A stretch of 64,000 bases of DNA from Bacteroidota bacterium (GTDB lineage: Bacteria; Bacteroidota; Bacteroidia; Chitinophagales; Chitinophagaceae). The stretch is from assembly GCA_023416995.1 (NCBI GenBank), contig JAEZGI010000018.1, positions 62,001 to 126,000 on the forward strand. Reading direction: 5' to 3'. Positions 35,519 through 44,400 of this stretch are shown in pieces. The notes beneath the pieces are model-generated. The model saw nothing but the letters and a program-made list of their open reading frames with translations, was not told the origin of the DNA and ran no database searches. Positions within the stretch are counted from its first letter, which is position 1, and each line of letters begins with the position of its first letter. The position numbers and the translations under genes are program-made.

Positions 35519-37141
35519 ATGTCGAGGCGACTCCTGTCCACCGTAGAAATCCTGGTAATTGTTCTTTTAGCATGCGTTCCATTGTTTGCCACTTTTCCGT
35601 ACCGCGTAAATATATTTTTGTCGTGGGAGGGCGCATACAGGATCAGCGAGGGTCAATTACCGTTTCGGGATTTCGGAACTCCTCTGGGTGGCATGTACTG
35701 GGTGATCCCTGGCATATTCTTCAAAATATTTGGGGCTCAGCTTATCAGTCTCATCAAGGCACAGGTGTTTATTAATATAATGTCGGGCCTTGCGTTCAGG
35801 TCAATCCTCAAAAGTCTTTCGGTTCACGAGGGCATCCGGTGTATATCGGTTGTTTTATTTGTATTGTCTTATTCATTCATGAACTTCTGGCCCTGGTACA
35901 ACCATACTGTGATAGTTTATGAGTTTGTGGCGCTTGCATTTCTTTTCAAATACATGACCGCTGAGGTACCGGCCCGTAAGCACCTGGTGTGGACCGTTCT
36001 TGCGGCTCTGTTTGTACTGTTTTCATTTTTCACCAAACAGGACGGTGGCGGAATGGCTTTCGCTATCTGTGTAGCCCTGCTTGTTTACAACAGCATCAGG
36101 GACCGCAGATGGATGGGATTAATTGTTTTCACCGGCAGTTTTGTACTGATGATGACTATTGTTGTTTTATGGCTCAGCAATTATGGGTTCAGTTATTGGT
36201 TCAATCATGGTCAGCCACCACATAGCGCGCGTATCTCGTTCAGGGAAATCTTTGATGATTTCTTCAACAGCTCACAATGGATCAAATTTTATCTTTTCCT
36301 GATCGTAGTGCTGCTGTTTGCTTATTTCAAAAGCTGGAAAACATTTTACGCTGACAAAAAGGATGGTTTGTTCCTTTTGTTGACTTTGGCCATTTTGGGT
36401 GAGGCTGCAGTTTTCCAGGTTACAAGCTATACCCCGCCGGATAATAATATCTTTTTTCACAGTTTTGCTTTCGCCTATATCATTAGTCTTTTGGCGCGAT
36501 CAACTTCAATGAACTTTGCCCATCGCGGCACACTGCTCATTTGTTTTGCCGGTATGGCCCTATGGTGGAGCGGCACTTACTGGAAGTATGTTCAACGCAT
36601 TACAGACAGGGCTTTTCCTGCAAAAGAAAGTGCTACTGCTTCTCCTACCGGTGAAAATGTCGTAAACAGGAAAACATTTATGATCGGCAAAGATGATCCG
36701 AGAGACATCCCGATGAATGAATGGGTGTATACCGGGTTGAAAGCGTTCGATAAGATTTACATGCCCAAACCTACTGCCGACGGCATTAAGCGGTTACTGG
36801 CTATGCCGGAATTAAAAAGTGGTGAGAAGTTGAAGATCCTTAATATGTCTGAGTTAACACCATTGGCCGTAGAGATTCCTTACGAATTGGAAAGAGGTGA
36901 AAACTATCCTTTATGGTTTCACCTGGGCGTAGGGATGTTTAACCGGGAAGCAAAGATGTTTGAAGACCGGATCGCAGCCGGCTATTACGACCTGGTTTTA
37001 TTTGAAAATATAGAAACGCTCAATAATTTTTACCCTTTCCGCATTCGCGAGGCGTTGAAAAAACATTACAAATTGACCGACTCATTCCTGGCTCCCCGCC
37101 GCGGTGATACTGTGGGTGAAATAGAAGTGTATAAAAAATAA
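35519..37141 (+). CDS. Polytopic GT-C-type glycosyltransferase, candidate user of the lipid-linked pentose
   Basis: 540 residues, with about nine to eleven membrane segments in the first 370 and a soluble C-terminal domain of about 170 residues. LSWEGAYRISEGQLPFRDFG (35-54) stands at the first periplasmic loop, where GT39/GT83-like enzymes have the catalytic acidic residue followed by G-x-x-P-Y/F-R-D; here the acidic residue is Glu. Such enzymes take sugars from polyprenyl-phosphate donors on the periplasmic side. Divergent pairing with the UbiA-DprE1-DprE2-HAD operon suggests it transfers the pentose, but neither donor nor acceptor is proven. Confidence 0.72.
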   Translation: MSRRLLSTVEILVIVLLACVPLFATFPYRVNIFLSWEGAYRISEGQLPFRDFGTPLGGMYWVIPGIFFKIFGAQLISLIKAQVFINIMSGLAFRSILKSLSVHEGIRCISVVLFVLSYSFMNFWPWYNHTVIVYEFVALAFLFKYMTAEVPARKHLVWTVLAALFVLFSFFTKQDGGGMAFAICVALLVYNSIRDRRWMGLIVFTGSFVLMMTIVVLWLSNYGFSYWFNHGQPPHSARISFREIFDDFFNSSQWIKFYLFLIVVLLFAYFKSWKTFYADKKDGLFLLLTLAILGEAAVFQVTSYTPPDNNIFFHSFAFAYIISLLARSTSMNFAHRGTLLICFAGMALWWSGTYWKYVQRITDRAFPAKESATASPTGENVVNRKTFMIGKDDPRDIPMNEWVYTGLKAFDKIYMPKPTADGIKRLLAMPELKSGEKLKILNMSELTPLAVEIPYELERGENYPLWFHLGVGMFNREAKMFEDRIAAGYYDLVLFENIETLNNFYPFRIREALKKHYKLTDSFLAPRRGDTVGEIEVYKK

Positions 37142-37163
37142 ATAAATACTTCTTCTTACACAA

Positions 37164-37219
37164 TAACTTTGCATCATACCCGAAAAGCAATTATCTTACC
37201 CCGCTCAGTCGGGTGAGAT
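37164..37219 (+). promoter_or_regulatory. Promoter element and leader hairpin before the T9SS gene
   Basis: TAACTTTG at 37164-37171 fits the -7 consensus TAnnTTTG, with no clear -33 partner. ATCTTACCC (37193-37201) pairs with GGGTGAGAT (37211-37219), 9 bp with one G-U, inside the leader of the gene starting at 37292. The hairpin could instead help end the GT transcript. Confidence 0.4.
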
Positions 37220-37291
37220 CCTGATTATATACGGGCCTGATTAAACAAATTCTTCTGACGTCCGCCGCAATTGTCGGACAAAACCACAGTT

Positions 37292-38962
37292 ATGAAACGC
37301 TCTACACACAAATTGATGCATTTCGCATTGTTATCGCTTACACTTTTGTTTTTTGTCGCCACTGCATTTTCTCAATCTGCCGGCGATTATCGCTCCCGGG
37401 TTGCGTTGGGAACCTGGAGTAATGCCAGCACCTGGGAAGTGTACGATGGTGAGGGCTGGTCAAACGCGTCTCAGGCTCCCTCGAGCGCTGATGGAATAAT
37501 TACCATTCGTTCAACAGACAGTGTTATTTTAGGTTCAAGTATTACTATCGACCAGGTAGTGGTTGATGGCCGGCTGGCTATCTTCAGCAGCGCGGGTACA
37601 ATCACGGTGACTTTAAACTCTTCGGGTTCTGCGCCGGATCTGATCGTTAATGGCACGCTTACACTCGCGTTGAATTGTGTGTTAACAGGAGCCGGTACCA
37701 TCGAAACTTTTGGAGAGTCCTCGATTCTTGCCATCCGCAACAGCGCAAGACTCAACATACCTTCTGCCACGATTGACCACCTTGCTATTTTTGGGAACAC
37801 CGTTAATATTGAATCCACTACACTGATCAATAATGGGGAACTGAACTGGCAAAGTGGTGCATTTAATCTTACTACTGCATCAATCATCAATAATGGGATA
37901 TTTTATTACAGCGGTGCAGTCACTACAGTAAACATTACGTCCTCAGGATCGAGCACATTTTTAAACAGTCCCGGGGCTTCCCTGTTTCGCTCGACGCCGG
38001 GGGTTTTTACAATTAACCCTACCATTGCATTTACCAACCAGGGCACAATAAGAGGAGCCGGACAGTTTATTGCGACTACCACGTCTAATACGGGTGTTCT
38101 TGCTCCAGGGTTTACCGGGGTAGCGGGCCAGCTTAATATTAGTCCAAGTGTCCTGGCATCCAAAGCTGCAACTGTCGAAATTAATATCCTCACCCCCGGA
38201 GCAGTTGCCGGCACAAATTACGATCAGCTTCAGTTATCGGCTACCACAATAATAAGTGCGTCCAGCCTGGTCGTTACAGATAATGCAGCCGACCCTGTTG
38301 GTACTGTTTATACAATTTTAACCGGCCCTTACCAGGGGGCATTCTTCAATGTCACCCTACCACCAAGTCTCGGAAATCTTGTCTATGGTACCTCAGTGAT
38401 CACCGTCACCAAAACAGGAACGGTACCATTGATCTGGGGCCAGTTCACAGTAGCATCGCATGAAACAAATGATGCAAAGCTTGACTGGAGCACGCTGCAG
38501 GAATCGAATGTAGCAGATTTTGAAATTGAATACGCTACTGAAGCGGGTGGTTTTGTAACCATTGGCACTGTAGCAGCCAATGGCAATACGAACTATACTT
38601 CACGTTACAGTTTTATACACAAGAATCTTCCCGCAGCCAAATATCACAGGTACCGTATCCGTCAGAAAGATTTCGATGGCAAGTTTACTTATTCTGCAGA
38701 AAGAATCCTCAGGGTTGCAGGGTCCGGTGAAACCGGCATCAGTGTATATCCGAATCCTTTTGTAAACCAGGTACAGATAACTACCGGCCTTAAAAAAGCT
38801 GATCTTCGCATTATCGCTGCCAACGGAAGGGTAATGCAACAACACCGCATCCAGGCAGGCACCCGCACCTTCGATCTGTCACAACTTTCAAGAGGCTCTT
38901 ATATTATCCAGGTTATACTTGACCGTGAGGTTGTGGCCAATAAAATAATTGTAAAACAATAA
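37292..38962 (+). CDS. Secreted T9SS-sorted protein of unknown function
   Basis: 556 residues from the ATG at 37292 (a TTG 21 bp upstream is less likely because the signal peptide begins MKRSTHK). The signal peptide ends near ATAFSQ. Residues about 30-330 are rich in Ser, Thr, Asn and short beta-strand repeats (for example TLINNGELNW and SIINNGIFYY), suggesting a beta-solenoid. A region of about 390-475 with QESNVADFEIEYA and YRIRQKDFDGKFTYS is the widely seen segment preceding type A sorting domains. The last 75 residues (VYPNPFVNQV ... LSRGSYIIQVI) are the T9SS signal. No enzyme motif found. It ends 2 bp from a convergent gene. Confidence 0.82.
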   Translation: MKRSTHKLMHFALLSLTLLFFVATAFSQSAGDYRSRVALGTWSNASTWEVYDGEGWSNASQAPSSADGIITIRSTDSVILGSSITIDQVVVDGRLAIFSSAGTITVTLNSSGSAPDLIVNGTLTLALNCVLTGAGTIETFGESSILAIRNSARLNIPSATIDHLAIFGNTVNIESTTLINNGELNWQSGAFNLTTASIINNGIFYYSGAVTTVNITSSGSSTFLNSPGASLFRSTPGVFTINPTIAFTNQGTIRGAGQFIATTTSNTGVLAPGFTGVAGQLNISPSVLASKAATVEINILTPGAVAGTNYDQLQLSATTIISASSLVVTDNAADPVGTVYTILTGPYQGAFFNVTLPPSLGNLVYGTSVITVTKTGTVPLIWGQFTVASHETNDAKLDWSTLQESNVADFEIEYATEAGGFVTIGTVAANGNTNYTSRYSFIHKNLPAAKYHRYRIRQKDFDGKFTYSAERILRVAGSGETGISVYPNPFVNQVQITTGLKKADLRIIAANGRVMQQHRIQAGTRTFDLSQLSRGSYIIQVILDREVVANKIIVKQ

Positions 38963-38964
38963 AC

Positions 38965-40686
38965 TTAAAGTTCCTTTTTCTTCAACGCACTCACAGCATG
39001 GTCACAAGCCCTTGCTGTGAGTGCCATATATGTGAGAGAAGGGTTCTGGCAGGCTGAAGAAGTCATACAACTGCCATCAGTGATATAAACATTAGGCACA
39101 TCGTGCATCTGGTTCCATTCATTCAATACCGATGTTTTGGGATCACGACCCATTCTTGCGGTTCCCATTTCATGCACGCAATCGCCACCTACCGAATGAT
39201 AGTCAAAGCTGTTGATGTTTTTGAATCCTGCAGCTGACAACATCTCGGCTGCCGAAACACGCATATCTTCACGCATACGTTGTTCGTTTTCTTTGAATTC
39301 AAAATTTATCCTGACCAATGGAAGTCCCCAGGCATCCCTGGCTGTATCATCGAGCGTAACACGATTATCGTAATATGGAAGTGTTTCGCCCCAGGCGCCC
39401 ATCCACATGGTCCACGGTCCCGGCGAGGTCAGCTTCTCTTTGAAAGATTCGCCAAACCCATCTGTATGTTTAACAGTGTCAAACCAGGTGCGGCGTTCTG
39501 CATCGGCCTGGTAGCCAAATCCCCTGATATAATTTTTAGAACCCGGCTGGCCAGGCAGATTTCTGAAGCGGGGTATATAAACACAATTGGGGCGCCGTCC
39601 TACATAGTACTGATCCTTAAAATCTTCATGTTCGCCTTCGGCACCAACACGAAAATGATGATCCATCAGGTTATGCCCTACCTGCATGCTGGTATTACCA
39701 AGCCCGGCAGGAAATGCGTCCGAAACTGAATTTAACAGGATAGCAGTTGAAGCAATGGTGGATGCATTTAAAAAGATGATCCTGGCAAAATACTCAATAC
39801 TTTCTTTGGTTTCAGCATCTATGATCCTAACGCCAATGGCCCTCCGCTTTTTCTTATCATACAATATCTCTGAAACAACAGAATGCGGTCTTAATGTAAG
39901 ATTTCCTGTTGCCATAGCAACGGGTAAAGTGCCTGAATTGGAACTGAAGTAACCACCAAACGGACAACCGCGTGTGCAAAGGTTACGGTATTGACAGGGA
40001 CCGCGCCCGTTCCAGCCTTTTGTAAGATTTGCGATCCGTCCAATGGTAACCAGCCGGTCCTTATATTTCTCCCGGATGACATTTTTAAAATGTTGTTCCA
40101 TGAAGTTCATTTCCATTGGGGGCAAAAATTCGCCGTCAGGCAAATGATTCAGGCCTTCACACTGGCCACTTACCCCCACAAAACGCTCAACGTAATCGTA
40201 CCATGGTTTGATATCATTGTAACGTATTGGCCAGTCTACCGCGATGCCATCTTTCGCATTTGCTTCAAAATCGAGATCACTCAGCCTGAAACACAAACGT
40301 CCCCAAAGCAACGATCTGCCCCCTACCTGGTAACCTCTGAACCAGTTGAATGGCTTGTCCTGCAGATATGGGTGCTGTTTATCATTAACAAAAAAGTGTT
40401 TGTTTCCTTCGTTATATATCTGGCTTTGAATAGGATTCTCTTCACGTTCACTCAGCGGCACTTCAAGATGATGTTTGAATTCCCAACTGCTCATGTTAGC
40501 TGTCGGGTAGTCCCGGATATGTTTCACATCACGACCACGTTCCAGCAACAAGGTCTTAAGTCCCTTTTCAGTAAGCTCCTTTGCCGCCCACCCGCCGCTG
40601 ATACCGGATCCAATCACAATAGCATCGTAGGTATTTGCTGCTTTTGCGTTAATGTTAAGTCCGGGCGCTTGTTGCTTTTCTCCCAT
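38965..40686 (-). CDS. GMC-family oxidoreductase (gluconate/sugar dehydrogenase large subunit-like)
   Basis: 573 residues. The FAD-binding GSGISGGWAAKEL is at 26-38, CxxxC-rich GPCQYRNLCTRGCPFGG lies near 235-251, HEMGTARMG around 505-515, and the C-terminal CQNPSLTYMALTARACDHAV holds the second conserved GMC active-site region. The cysteine-rich insert and partner gene place it with membrane-bound gluconate/sorbitol-type dehydrogenases rather than choline or alcohol oxidases. It starts 3 bp after the subunit-3-like gene, so they are one operon. A cytochrome c subunit, usual in proteobacterial versions, is not present nearby. Confidence 0.88.
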   Translation of the reverse strand: MGEKQQAPGLNINAKAANTYDAIVIGSGISGGWAAKELTEKGLKTLLLERGRDVKHIRDYPTANMSSWEFKHHLEVPLSEREENPIQSQIYNEGNKHFFVNDKQHPYLQDKPFNWFRGYQVGGRSLLWGRLCFRLSDLDFEANAKDGIAVDWPIRYNDIKPWYDYVERFVGVSGQCEGLNHLPDGEFLPPMEMNFMEQHFKNVIREKYKDRLVTIGRIANLTKGWNGRGPCQYRNLCTRGCPFGGYFSSNSGTLPVAMATGNLTLRPHSVVSEILYDKKKRRAIGVRIIDAETKESIEYFARIIFLNASTIASTAILLNSVSDAFPAGLGNTSMQVGHNLMDHHFRVGAEGEHEDFKDQYYVGRRPNCVYIPRFRNLPGQPGSKNYIRGFGYQADAERRTWFDTVKHTDGFGESFKEKLTSPGPWTMWMGAWGETLPYYDNRVTLDDTARDAWGLPLVRINFEFKENEQRMREDMRVSAAEMLSAAGFKNINSFDYHSVGGDCVHEMGTARMGRDPKTSVLNEWNQMHDVPNVYITDGSCMTSSACQNPSLTYMALTARACDHAVSALKKKEL

Positions 40687-40689
40687 TTT

Positions 40690-41262
40690 CTATTGTGTTG
40701 CCCAGGCCCGTTGACCTGGTTTTAAAGGCGTGGTGGTGTACCTCCCCGGCACGTAATCATAAGCGAGTCCTTCAGTGGCACCGGCTTTTGAGGTACAATA
40801 GCCAAGCACTGTATACCGCTTTAGTGTAACGAAGAAAGGATCGCCCATAAATTTACGTTGAACTTTTCCCGCAATACCCGGCAAGGGCTTATCCCGCTTT
40901 TCGTAATAACGTAACACTTCTATCTTTTCTGCGGATGTACAGTCTGAAAAATCTTTACGATACAGACGCTGGGTATGTTGTGACAGCTTATTAAGTCCCT
41001 CGATAAATCGATTCTGGGTAATTCGCGGAGTGCAGTCCCTGATCATGATGGCAATAAAAGCCCCCACACTGGCAACCTTAGCTCCTGGTGTGTCTGTACT
41101 GGGAATAATAGTCTCTGCAAGTTCGTCCAACAGGTTGCTATCTAACTGATCAGCCGCCATATCTGGCTTGCTGAATAACATATAGGTACGTATGCCCGCA
41201 AAGGATACGAGAGAGGAAGCGACTATTAATGTAAGGTCTGATATAGCTTTTCGGCGATCCAT
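40690..41262 (-). CDS. Gluconate 2-dehydrogenase subunit 3-like protein
   Basis: 190 residues. The N-terminus DRRKAISDLTLIVASSLVSF is Tat-like, with two arginines before a hydrophobic stretch. LLDELAETIIPSTDTPGAKVASV (about 46-68, given in parts: ELAETIIPSTDTPGA) is the signature of the family, which acts as the small subunit and export partner of GMC dehydrogenases. The partner lacking its own Tat signal probably hitchhikes with it. The ATG at 41262 is preferred; a GTG is directly upstream. Confidence 0.87.
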   Translation of the reverse strand: MDRRKAISDLTLIVASSLVSFAGIRTYMLFSKPDMAADQLDSNLLDELAETIIPSTDTPGAKVASVGAFIAIMIRDCTPRITQNRFIEGLNKLSQHTQRLYRKDFSDCTSAEKIEVLRYYEKRDKPLPGIAGKVQRKFMGDPFFVTLKRYTVLGYCTSKAGATEGLAYDYVPGRYTTTPLKPGQRAWATQ

Positions 41263-41349
41263 CACAAATTCTGCCGCTAATATAGAAACTTTTTACACGG
41301 AATACTATACCCTAAAACGGTATGAACCGTTGAACATCTTATAATGCAA

Positions 41350-41395
41350 CAAGCTTTTGAACCAGTGACGTTTCGTACACTGCCTCAAAAGCTTG
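41350..41395 (-). terminator. Hairpin terminator of the 1708-residue T9SS gene
   Basis: CAAGCTTTTGA (41350-41360) pairs perfectly with TCAAAAGCTTG (41385-41395). CAGTG/CACTG (41363-41367 with 41378-41382) extends the stem inward. It lies 24 bp past the minus-strand stop and before the promoter region of the next operon. Confidence 0.75.
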
Positions 41396-41418
41396 CTGAT
41401 TAAATATTTATACGCTGC

Positions 41419-44400
41419 TTAGTTCTTCACGAATTTCTGAACAAGGTTATGAACCTTCTTCGAATCAAGCTGGAAGAAATAAACGCCTTGTTTTAATTGA
41501 CTGAGGTTAAGTTCCTCGTAAAGTTTGTAGTCGTTCTTTTCGAAACTGAACTTCATAACAACCCTGCCGTTTGCATCCACAATACTCACCAGCAGTTTCT
41601 CCTGTTGGTTGTTTGATTGATAACTAAAGTTCAGGATGTCATTTACAGGTACAGGATAAAGCTTCAGCTCTTCGGCCACAACAGTTTCAACACGTGCTGA
41701 ATTGTTTGATGTTGCCACCGTTTTCACCGGTTTAACGGTGACAGTAACATCATCAGTTGATGTAGCACCGGTAACATCCGTTACTTTAAGTCTGAATACA
41801 TATACACCTTCTACCAGGTTGATCACAGGATTTACACTGCTCTTGCCTGCACGGAAATTGTATTTGGCAGGTCCGCTCACCTTGGTCCACTCATAAGCAG
41901 TGATTTTACCATTTGGTGCAATCGTTCCGGCACCGCTCAATACGATATTATCTACAGGGAGCGTGATTACCTGGTCAGCACCTGCGTTCGCAACCAGACT
42001 TCCTTTGCCTGCGCTTGGCACAGTGATACCCTTCACCTCTACTGTAACCCTGTCTGAAGCCGTGGCTCCTTTATCATCAGTTACTGTCACCTCGAACACA
42101 TAAGTCCCTTCGGTGAGTTTCGAAACGGTGGTACTAACAGCAGTGGCTGCAGAGAAAGCATAAGATGACGGGCCGCTGATTTTTGTCCATTTGTATGCTA
42201 CCAGCCTACCGTCGCTATCAGTTGAACCTGACGCAGACAATGTAACTGAGCTTGCAGGAGCCTTGATGCTTTGATCAGCACCGGCATTAGCCACAGGAGC
42301 AACATTTGCTTTTGGCGCAGCATTTACGGTTACAGTAACCTGGTCCTTACCGGTTGCACCTTTGTCATCCGTAACCACCAGTTCGAACTGGTAAACACCC
42401 TGTGTAAGACCGCTTACTGTTGTAGAAGCAGCGCTTGCATTAGCAAGTGTGAAAGCAGATGGTCCAGCAATCTTCGACCATTTGTAAGTCACGATCTTTC
42501 CGTCAGCATCTTTAGAATTGCCACCGTTGAGGGTTGCCGAGTTGGCCGGCAAAGTGATTGTGATATCAGAACCAGCATTTGCTACCGGAGCCTGGTTTGC
42601 AGCTGACGGAGTACCTCCTTCAACATTCACCCAAACACGGTCAGTTGCAGTTGCACCTTTATTATCGGTTACTTTAAGTTCGAACTCATATCTGCCTCCA
42701 ACGAGTTTAGTAATATTTGTGCTGGGATTCCCTGGATCTGATATCTGGTAGGAAGAAGGCCCGCTGATCTTTGACCATAAATAGGAAACAATTGTTCCAT
42801 CTTCATCTTTTGAACCAGTCCCATGCACTGTAACCATTGATGCGGGAACCTTGATTGATTTATCCGGACCTGCGTCTGCGATCGGAGCTTTATTTGCTGT
42901 CTGTGCTGGTGCCGGTGATACGGTAACGCGTACCCAATCAGTGTGAGTAGCACCTTTATTATCTGTTACCTGCAGTGCAAAGTCATACACCCCTTCTACC
43001 AGGTCAGTCAAGCTAGTAACAGCCGCCGATGGTGATGTGATTTTGAAAGATGACGGGCCACCTGTCTTGCTCCATTTGTAGGTCGAGATAGAGCCGTCAG
43101 GATCTGATGATTTACTTCCGTCCAGAGTCGCTGTGTTGCTTGGCAACGTACGGGCGATATCTGCACCGGCGTTTGCGATTGGAGCTTTGTTAGCGGCTGA
43201 TGGTACAGCGGCAAGCACATTAATCACAACACGGTCATTACCGGTAGCACCTTTGTCATCGGTTACCTGTAATTCAAATTCGTAAACACCCTGAACAAGG
43301 TTATTCACAGCAGTTGAGGCAGCACCTGCATTCGCAATAGAATAAGATGATGGTCCGGATACTTTGGTCCATTTGTAAGATTTGATCTGGCCATCTACAT
43401 CCTTTGATCCTGTTCCGGAAAGGGTTGAGCTATTTGCAGGTAAAGTAATAGTTACGTCAGAACCTGCACTTGCTACAGGATTCTGGTTAATGGGTGCTGC
43501 GTTGATAGTCACCTTCAAACGATCACTTGCAGTTTCACCTTTGTTGTCGGTAACAACCAGCTCAAATTCATACACACCCTGTACAAGTCCAGTTACCTGG
43601 GTAGATGATGCACTGGCTGCTGAAATATTGAACGAGGTTGGTCCGCTTACCTTTGTCCATTTGTAGGAGCTAATATTGCCATCTTCATCAGTTGATTTGC
43701 CACCATCAAGGGTCACGCTATTATCAGGTAATGTTTTTACAATATCTGATCCTGCGTTTGCTACAGGTTTTTTGTTGGCTGGCGCACTTGTTCCCGTTTG
43801 GTATTCAAAAGCACCGGCATCAGTTGCACTACCTACCAACCTGGTAAGCCCATCAAGATCTTTGGTAACACCAATTTCGCTGATGCTCACACCAGCATCG
43901 ATGGCTGATGATTTTGATGAAAGACGGAAATCACTTGCACTGTTTACAAATCCTGCATCAGCCAGTTTTATGATAAACTTATTACCGCCCAGTGATGACT
44001 TAGCTCCGTTTCTTACGGCTATAAATCCATCAGTAGTGGAAGTTGAACCAGGGGCAACTACCAGGTTGTTATTAAACTTGTTAACAGAAACGATGCTCTT
44101 CTTTGAATTCTCAAGGCGAATACCGCTTCTTCCTGCGTTAACAACAGTATTGTTAGCGAGATATACATACAGTGCGGGGAAACCGGTAACTGGTCTGTCA
44201 TCTACATAAATAGCATCTTGTTTGGCTGATGAACCATCATGGCCCGCATTAACAACAAGGTTGTTGTAACCAACGATGTAACCAACTCCCAACACCTGGA
44301 TACCATTACCGGTTCCTTTATTTACGGTGTTGTTATAAAACTTACCGTTACAAAGCCCGCCAAATAAAATCCCGGCTTGTTGTGAAGATTTGTTTTCAGT

